A stretch of 18,970 nucleotides of DNA from Halocafeteria seosinensis (taxonomy: Eukaryota > Sar > Bigyra > Bicosoecida): positions 1-18,970 of the forward strand of contig LVLI01001223.1 in assembly GCA_001687465.1 (NCBI GenBank). Reading direction: 5' to 3'. Of the stretch, positions 13,040-18,970 are shown piece by piece (position 1 is the first letter of the stretch; every line of letters starts with the position of its first letter). A program made the translations under genes and the position numbers. The notes under the pieces were generated by a model. The model was not told where the DNA came from. It did no database searches and saw nothing but the letters and a program-made list of their open reading frames with translations.

Positions 13040-14205
13040 TACCTACCTCTACGCAAAGTCGGGAGTAAACCTGGACAGGGTGTGTACCGACGGCTTCGGA
13101 ACACATTTGTACGAGAAATTGAAGGCTGGAGGGGAAGAATTCACCATATCATTGTGGGTATACGTCCTTCGCATGAAGTCCCGTACAGAGAACAGTACAA
13201 CGCATGCTATGACAATAGTAAGTCCTCAAGGAAAGAGCGCCAGAGACATGACTCACAGACAGAGCCGGAAATCCGTTTTGAGACCCTCTGGAGTTCTTCC
13301 TCCAGAACGACTTTGGGATATCGTTTCGAACGATTTGATCTTGGTCGGCCCGAAAAGGAAGGCATAGTCTGCGGTAAGAACAGGCGACACATTCCCAGTC
13401 CGGGCGGATCTCGCCGAACTTTTAATTCGCCGCACAAAGGGAACTCTGCTACTGCGACAATTGCTGCTAAGAATGGATCAACGGACCTCCGTGCAACTGA
13501 CGTGTAAGACAGAATGTCGCCCAACGTTCTTGGCATCTCTTAGCAGTCAACCTCCTGGCATTCGAAATATGTATGGAGCAAAATCTGAAAATGATTTGAC
13601 CGGCGAGGAATTGAAAATATTGAAGAATCAAGCCGTGTGGCTGGACAACCTGTCTCTGTTGGATCCAGGCGTCAACGATAAGCAAAGACTTCTGCATAAC
13701 GCTAATCTCCTGTAGTGTCCTGAACCCGTTTATCAATGTCGACGGGGACATTTTCAGCTCAACTTGACAGCTATGGATTCATCCCTGGCGAAGTTTTTAC
13801 ACATCTCGGAGGAAGTATTGCTTTTTTGCCTCCCTTGGAGTACCAGTCTCCCGCTGTTCAAACAGCATTCCGTGAGAAAAAATTGAAGGATCTCGTAGAA
13901 ACTGACCGAAATATGTTGGCGATGCAAGGACTTGATACTTAGTGTTTTAGTCCTTAATTGACGTGCGAACACCATCAGAAGGTGCAACGGTCTGCACTAA
14001 CGACAGGGTATTTTTGTTGCACCAAATGATGCGCAAGATGAAGTGGTGAAATTAAACTTTGCTCTTAACTTGACGACTTCTTTAAGCGCTCACGGAACGC
14101 ACTATGCTTCAACGGAAGGTTCACGTAACTGTGACTGGAATGATCATGCCAACGACATGATACATCATGCCGTCAAACTGTCCAAGGTGCCCGTGCAAAA
14201 TTAAT
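13040..14205 (+). pseudogene. Decayed third copy of the LamG-like gene
   Basis: Pieces of the LamG-like protein follow in the right order but in changing frames. LYEKLKAGGEEFTISLWVYV (about 13110-13170) matches the first strands. HEVPYREQYNACYDNS is in another frame, then ETLWSSSS, then RPTFLASLSSQPPGI to LKNQAVWLDNLSLL (13515-13662). A TAG near 13713 follows; NPFINVDGDIFSST (13722-13763) is in a new frame, then GFIPGEVFTHLGGSIAFLPP to about 13925, a TAG, SLIDVRTPSEGATVCTNDR, a one-base loss, and APNDAQDEVVK to a TAA near 14203. At least four frame changes and several stops, with no splice signals that would rescue them, mark a dead gene. The beginning (before the FDGSWG region) and the last 60 or so codons are unrecognisable. 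PFINVDGDIFSST is closer to copy C than to copy A. Confidence 0.85.
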
Positions 14206-14914
14206 CGCCACTGAAATTTGCGCATTGAATACCACTTCGGATAAAGATGTGGTCCACTGGTTGCAAACGCAAGCGGTGTCGACTGTTGATCTGTAACGCG
14301 TGGCTGCAGTGAAGGCCCGTATCAGGGTCATAACAGTTTAGATCAGCAACACTTGAAATCGAATGTTGCCCATGGAGATACAAGCGGCTCCGGTACGGTT
14401 GCATTCCAAGAAGTAACTGACTTGATTAACGATCTTTCGGCGAGCACCAGTGGCAGTATGAATAGCTTTCTCGGCCACAATGGTGTCCTTCGCCGTGAAA
14501 GAGTGTGTCCATCTTCCCGGTATCCGAAATTTGGGGTCTTCTTCCGATAGGCATCGCTGCTACATTTTCGGTGCTGACGACGCCTAACGTAGCCTTCCAA
14601 GGACCTTTAAAACCGAGCGAGGTGCGAGGTGCTTGAAGTTGGATACACACTCATCCCGCCGTGCGTACCAGGACTCCACGGGTCAATGCATGATTCAATG
14701 CAGCATGATTCATCAAGTTGAATGCGGTGAATTGTATGACTCCAGCTACTCGCCCATTTTCAGCTGTACCAGTAGAAGAAGAGAAAAGCAACTTTCCTAT
14801 CTTGATTGGTAGTGTTCAAAATTTGTGAAGTTTCCCTGTTCAACTTGGATCATCTTCATTGCGGCTACTCAAGGGTTCTAGACTCCAGGACCGATCGGTG
14901 AAGGATCGATCATT
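14206..14914. other. Intergenic region before the LRR gene
   Basis: No gene is supported. A 65-codon plus-strand frame at 14353-14550 and minus-strand frames over the same bases show no recognisable motif; this may be the eroded 3' end of the neighbouring pseudogene. The promoter of the LRR gene should lie in the last few hundred bases; GATCGGTGAAGGATCGATC near 14893-14911 is a small direct/inverted repeat just before the start. Confidence 0.4.
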
Positions 14915-16777
14915 ATGAGCGAGAGAGGTGAACAACCACTGATAGTGCAGGAGAGCATTGACCGCATTCGGCAAAATGATCCGAACTATACTGCTACGGC
15001 ACCTCTATTCGGGGAGCTTTGTGGGGCAAGATTGGATGACAATGATGCACAGTACATAGCAGATGCTTTGCGTCTCAATACGGCATTGCGTGCAATTGAT
15101 TTACGACTGAACCAGATCAGTGACGTAGGGGCTCATCATTTGGCGGATGCCTTACGTACCAACTCGACACTGACTAGCATTGGTTTAGCGGGGAATCAAA
15201 TTAGTGATGCAGGGATCCAATCGTTAGCAGATGCGTTGCGGCTAAATACGACATTGATAGAGCTTGATTTGGCGGACAACAAAGCGGGCGATATAGCTGC
15301 TCGGTCGTTGGCCTCTACCTTGCTTGTCAATGCGACAGTGGCTGAGGTTCATTTGAATCACAATCTAGTCGGTGATACAGGAGCCCGGTCGTTGGCCGAT
15401 GCATTGCGTGTCAACACGGCATTGACTGACATTGATTTACGGAGTAATAAGATCAGCGATACAGGCATGCAGTCGCTGGCCAATGCGGTACCCGCGAATA
15501 CGACACTGAACAGTATTGCTTTGGAGGGGAATCAAGCCAACGATCTATCCTTGCCAAACAGAATAGAGCACTTGGTGAAAGAGAACAACAAGGTGAGAGC
15601 GCAATCCATTTGGTTGTATTGCTGGTCTTTACAAACTTCTATATCGGATAGTGAGAGTTTCCATCGTTCCCTTTAGTTTAGGATGTACACCGTTACATAT
15701 GAAGCAGTTTCGCAGGGTGAATTTTCTTCTTCATTTTCGACACTCTGCTAAGAAACTTTGCCTTGCTGTGTGGTGCAGAAACAACCAAGTCGAGCAAAAC
15801 GAGAGGCTGCCGCGACGCCAAACGACCAAGGAGGAATGAAAGCAGCGCGGGTTTCCAGTAGCACGCCAAATCCATCCCAACTAAGTCGAAGCAGCTCAAT
15901 AAGTATGCAGCAGCAACAACAGTTGCGTCAGCAGTCTTATAATGCGAGTTCGTCGACGAAGACATTATCCCCAACTGCCAAGGACATATCTTACTCTGGT
16001 ATAGGCTCTCAGAACCAAGATGTTGCTCTACTTGCGGAACATATGGAAACTGGTGGAGATAATATCAAGGATCTGCGCACTAAAGTGTTGCCATATACGA
16101 ATGTATCTGCATATCGCCATGAAATTCCCAGGGCATTAGAAAAAGAGGATGAGGACATGATACTGATGTTTATTCAAACTGACTCAAAGCTGCGTCCCTT
16201 CTACGAGTCAATGAATGCTATTCTATGTGACTACTTTATTGCAGCCATTACCGTAGCGTTTACTGAAAAGAGCACAAGCAAGACAGCGTCAACTGTGAAT
16301 TCGTTGTTTAGCACGTTGCTACACACTCTTCCCAGTGCAAGCCGCACTAGTAGTACCTTGAATTCGGTGCTCAAAAAGCATGTTGCTGTGGATACGGTTC
16401 GCGCGAAAAAAAATTTGTTAGCAGTGGCTCCAACCCATGAAGAAATCATGCAGCTCGTTGAGCACGTGACGCGACGTATCACATTAGCTTTGAAAGATCA
16501 GATTGACGCCCTTGATTCGGCAGAACAGCCAATAGAGTTTTGGGGGCAATTACATGATCGGATTATGTGCATACAGCCAGCAAGCGTGTATGCGGAAGAA
16601 GGACTTGCGTACGGAATGGCAATTCTGAAACTATGCATGGAAGGGGATGTTAATTCGGGCAAGTTCACTGCTAAGAACCTATTAACTTTGATCGGTTATG
16701 ATCGAGGCACCGTTCACCGTTGTATTGAAGCGTGTCGCAGTGAAGCTCTTGCCTCTATAGGTAGCTTTTTTGACTAA
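14915..16777 (+). CDS. Leucine-rich-repeat (RNI/NLRC3-like) protein with unrecognised helical C-terminal domain (558 aa)
   Basis: Exons 14915-15592 and 15779-16777, joined in phase 0 across a 186-base intron (GTGAGA donor, GTGTGGTGCAG acceptor). Residues about 35-215 are six to seven 28-residue repeats of ribonuclease-inhibitor type: SLADALRxNTxLxxIDLxxN, with GxxDxGAxxLADAL between. Repeats of this kind form a curved protein-binding surface; there is no NACHT or NB-ARC domain, signal peptide or membrane segment, so a soluble scaffold is likely. Residues about 227-320 are polar, rich in Ser and Gln (SMQQQQQLRQQ near 268-278), and probably disordered. Residues about 330-558 look helical and globular (RALEKEDEDMILMFIQTDSK, EEIMQLVEHVTRRITLALKD, FTAKNLLTLIGYDRGTVHRC) and match no domain I know. 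If the intron is not real, the LRR part ends at 15676 and the C-terminal domain is a separate gene starting at 15758. Confidence 0.75.
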
Positions 16778-17070
16778 CCTGTTGAAATGATCTGTAAAAT
16801 TTAGGAAATTCAACCAATTTGAGCGTGATTTGTCATCTGCTGCTTCATGTACCTACAGTAGATCTTCTCGAAGACTTCTCCTTGCTACTACATACTTTGA
16901 GGTGTATTCAACTTCAACTACTGTATAGCAAGTCGAGGCGCCTTGATACCACTGGTACTTTCAGGTTTTGTTGTTCAGCTTCTAACTTTACACACCGTGA
17001 CGAAATTTTCATAAGATTACTTGCCTACGAAAACTCCCGTAGTGAATATTCAACTATTCAATTGCAGACA
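16778..17070. other. Upstream region of LamG-like copy C
   Basis: The reading frame of copy C stays open upstream to an ATG at 16819, which would add 84 residues rich in Leu, Ser and Cys. Copy A has no counterpart and stops 27 bases before its ATG, so this stretch is taken as promoter and 5' untranslated sequence. TTGCAG at 17062-17067, just before the chosen ATG, could be the acceptor of a 5' untranslated intron. TGTAAA at 16793 may be the polyadenylation signal of the preceding gene. Confidence 0.45.
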
Positions 17071-18762
17071 ATGGCTTCGAACTGCTCGGAAAAATCGGGT
17101 AAATCCTCCAGAGAAATTTCCTCCAGACAGAATACCAAAGATCCCAATGACCCCGTCACTCTTACGGCGGAAGAGCATTCAAGTGGAAGTGAGGAAAGCT
17201 TTGCACACTGCAAAGAAGGAAGCTTTGAGAGCGGCGCCTCTAACCGAGCATTCGAATTTGATGGGAGCTGGGGCATACGGGTAATGCACTCCGGCTTGTT
17301 TGAGCCGTTGCACTCTGGATCGGGGAAAATTAGCATAGCCTTATGGGTGTATATTCCTTCTCCTGAGGTTCCCTACAAGGAGCAATACTATGCCTACTGT
17401 GACAAGAACGGATTAAACCGACAGCTCCTCCCAACCACAGATAGGTCAGAGTCGGACGAGAACATGACAAGGGCACAGATTCGAGAATCTGCTAAAGGGT
17501 ATCAACCTCAGCAGCACCGCAGACGCTCACTGGACCAATTGTATGGATCTAACTTTCGTTATCGATTGCAGACTCTCTGGCATTCCAGTTCCGATGCACA
17601 GTTGCTTTGGGATCCCCCAACAAACGACCTTGTGCTGCTTTCGGGAAGCGCAAATTCAACTACGTCTCAATATGAGGGCTCATATGGGGACTGTTACAAC
17701 AACTCTAGAAGCGGGATGCAAAACAATCCCGTTAAGGGTGGTCCTTTTGTGGTTATTGCTAAGAACGCGGTCAATGTGGCTCAGTGGACTTTGGTCGAAG
17801 TGACTTGTGCATCGAAAACTCAACTTGCATTCTTAGCACCCCTAGAAGCTCAGCCTCCTGTCGTAAAAGAACGGTTCGAGAGAAGATTTCCTCGCGATTT
17901 AGAGGATCAAGACCTCCAATATCTGAGAAACAACGCAGTCTGGTTGGATGATATGGCGCTTTCCGAGTATCAGCGTGAAACCTACATGTACAAAAATCGT
18001 CCAGGAATCAACCGTGCTAATCTGGGGCAGCCCTTTATCAATGTCGATGGAGCTATTTTTAGCTCTACGGAAGAGACTGGGTTTGTTGCAGGCGAAGTTT
18101 TCACAAATATTTATGGGAATGTCGCCTTTCTCTCCCCCTTAGAGCATCAATCTTCCCGTGTAAGAGAGCGGTTCTCTGCGAAGACTGTGAAAGATCTGAC
18201 CGGGACTGACAAAACAATTCTAGCGAGGGACGGCAAATGGTGCTTGACAGCAAACGATTCTAGGTCTGTCATAGATGTGCTAACTCCTTCTGGCGGTCTA
18301 GATGTGTGTATTTCGGAAAAAATGTTCTCTGTGGCACCTAGCAAAAACGATGGACGCAAACCCAGTGTGAGAGACGATCCCTTCATGCCTAGAGATGGAC
18401 GCAACAACACAGCTGTAAGAGGTAGCGTAAGAGCACACTTAACGCTGGCAATAACGACGGATTTGATTGTCCAAGGAAAACTCTTGCAGTCTGCCAACGG
18501 CTCCTTGGGATGCGGGAGCGATGATCATGTGACAATGGGGATGTCAATGAGTAATACGCTACCGTTCACAGGTAAGTTGATCCTTAGGAACCTCGGAAAA
18601 CCTGAGGAGGGAGTGAAGGTTAATCGAAAAGTTGCACGGCAACCGCCCACGATACCATCCTCGCACGTGGATCGTCTTTCCGGAGCCATGCTAAATGTGG
18701 AGTTGTGCGACCCGGGAGAACAACTATTTCCGTTTCATAAGCAGCTAGCCCAAATTGGCTAA
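17071..18762 (+). CDS. Orphan LamG-like (concanavalin-A fold) protein, copy C, 563 aa
   Basis: Intronless paralogue of 2845-4326. The start at 17071 (MASNCSEKSG) is chosen to match copy A. The polar N-terminus runs to about residue 60, then FEFDGSWGIRV, LFEPLHSGSGKISIALWVY and VPYKEQYYAYCDK follow copy A closely. It is longer because of a loop rich in Gln, Arg and Ser (around GYQPQQHRRRSLDQLYGS) and a Gly/Asn/Ser segment before AKNAVNVAQWTLVEVTC. The internal duplication is present: FLAPLEAQPPVVKERFERRF and FLSPLEHQSSRVRERFSAKT. A second added loop (SKNDGRKPSVRDDPFMPRDG) precedes the last strands, LTTDLIVQGK-like, DDHVTMGMSMSN and PFTGKLIL. The C-terminus (VDRLSGAMLNVELCDPGEQL) matches copy A, so the tail is a conserved family feature. 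No signal peptide or membrane segment. Function unknown. Confidence 0.85.
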   Translation: MASNCSEKSGKSSREISSRQNTKDPNDPVTLTAEEHSSGSEESFAHCKEGSFESGASNRAFEFDGSWGIRVMHSGLFEPLHSGSGKISIALWVYIPSPEVPYKEQYYAYCDKNGLNRQLLPTTDRSESDENMTRAQIRESAKGYQPQQHRRRSLDQLYGSNFRYRLQTLWHSSSDAQLLWDPPTNDLVLLSGSANSTTSQYEGSYGDCYNNSRSGMQNNPVKGGPFVVIAKNAVNVAQWTLVEVTCASKTQLAFLAPLEAQPPVVKERFERRFPRDLEDQDLQYLRNNAVWLDDMALSEYQRETYMYKNRPGINRANLGQPFINVDGAIFSSTEETGFVAGEVFTNIYGNVAFLSPLEHQSSRVRERFSAKTVKDLTGTDKTILARDGKWCLTANDSRSVIDVLTPSGGLDVCISEKMFSVAPSKNDGRKPSVRDDPFMPRDGRNNTAVRGSVRAHLTLAITTDLIVQGKLLQSANGSLGCGSDDHVTMGMSMSNTLPFTGKLILRNLGKPEEGVKVNRKVARQPPTIPSSHVDRLSGAMLNVELCDPGEQLFPFHKQLAQIG

Positions 18763-18815
18763 CTCTAGCTCTGTAGACTGCCAGCGGCGGTGTACACTTA
18801 GTTCTGTTGAAGGCT

Positions 18816-18821
18816 AATAAA
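18816..18821 (+). terminator. Possible polyadenylation signal of copy C
   Basis: AATAAA lies 54 bases after the stop codon of the LamG-like copy C gene, a normal distance for a cleavage and polyadenylation signal. No equal hexamer was seen after the other genes, so this lineage may not depend on it. The rest of the right edge to 18970 shows no feature. Confidence 0.3.
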
Positions 18822-18970
18822 TGCGCTAAACATTCTCGTACCAGTATGTAAGAAATGCTGCACTTGCAAATTTAGTTCGCCTTACACCATGGTGACAATC
18901 TTGCTGGGGTCAGACTTTCTCGACGAGCACGCAGACTCCATGCGAGTGCCGTGTAGCGAATCCCTAATTC

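Noticed and set aside
13080-13507. Two overlapping open frames as separate small genes
   Set aside because: Each matches a different slice of the LamG-like proteins in order, so they are fragments of one decayed copy.
16819-17070. N-terminal extension of LamG-like copy C by 84 residues
   Set aside because: Copy A lacks it and has a stop shortly before its ATG; the extension looks neither like a signal peptide nor like a domain. Kept only as a remark.

Overview
The window is nuclear DNA of a eukaryote, most likely a unicellular alga or other protist. The evidence is spliceosomal introns of 58-80 bases with GTAAG/GTACG donors and pyrimidine-AG acceptors. They let exons be joined with consistent phase in an auxilin/PTEN-like gene (7 introns) and in two subtilisin genes (5 each). 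Base composition is roughly balanced. Ser/Thr/Pro linkers of the SPSxSPS kind, EGF-like cysteine clusters and a REJ module suit algae and other protists, but the sequence alone does not fix the lineage. No tRNA, rRNA, CRISPR array or transposase was recognised.

Layout. 1-2050 (minus): 5' part of a gene running off the left edge. It encodes an auxilin/GAK-type PTEN-like pseudophosphatase domain, a tensin-type C2 domain and a UBA domain. 2051-2844: divergent intergenic region. 2845-4326 (plus): intronless orphan gene with a LamG-like (concanavalin-A fold) signature, family copy A. 4840-9307 (plus): secreted subtilisin 1 (inhibitor I9 - S8 protease - EGF-like - PPC-like - Ser/Pro linker - REJ). 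10075-12610 (plus): subtilisin 2, the same protease core, but ending in 63-base tandem repeats and a hydrophobic tail instead of REJ. About 13040-14205 (plus): decayed third copy of the LamG-like gene. 14915-16777 (plus): leucine-rich-repeat protein with an unrecognised helical C-terminal domain, one intron. 17071-18762 (plus): intact LamG-like copy C.

Together, positions 2845-18762 look like a lineage-specific cluster built by tandem duplication: three LamG-like copies (two alive, one dead) interleaved with two subtilisins. The subtilisins share intron positions, phases and even exon lengths, so they duplicated after their introns were in place; their C-termini then diverged. Both carry the same 19-base motif about 110-130 bases before the start codon, in opposite orientations. 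This is the best candidate for a shared control site.

The most interesting items are: (1) the subtilisin-REJ architecture and its GPI-like sister; (2) the orphan LamG-like family, whose fold seems split by an insert holding an internal duplication; (3) the auxilin-like pseudophosphatase whose catalytic cysteine position is glycine; (4) the shared upstream motif. Gene models come from reading splice sites and phase by eye; no search, alignment program or transcript data was available.
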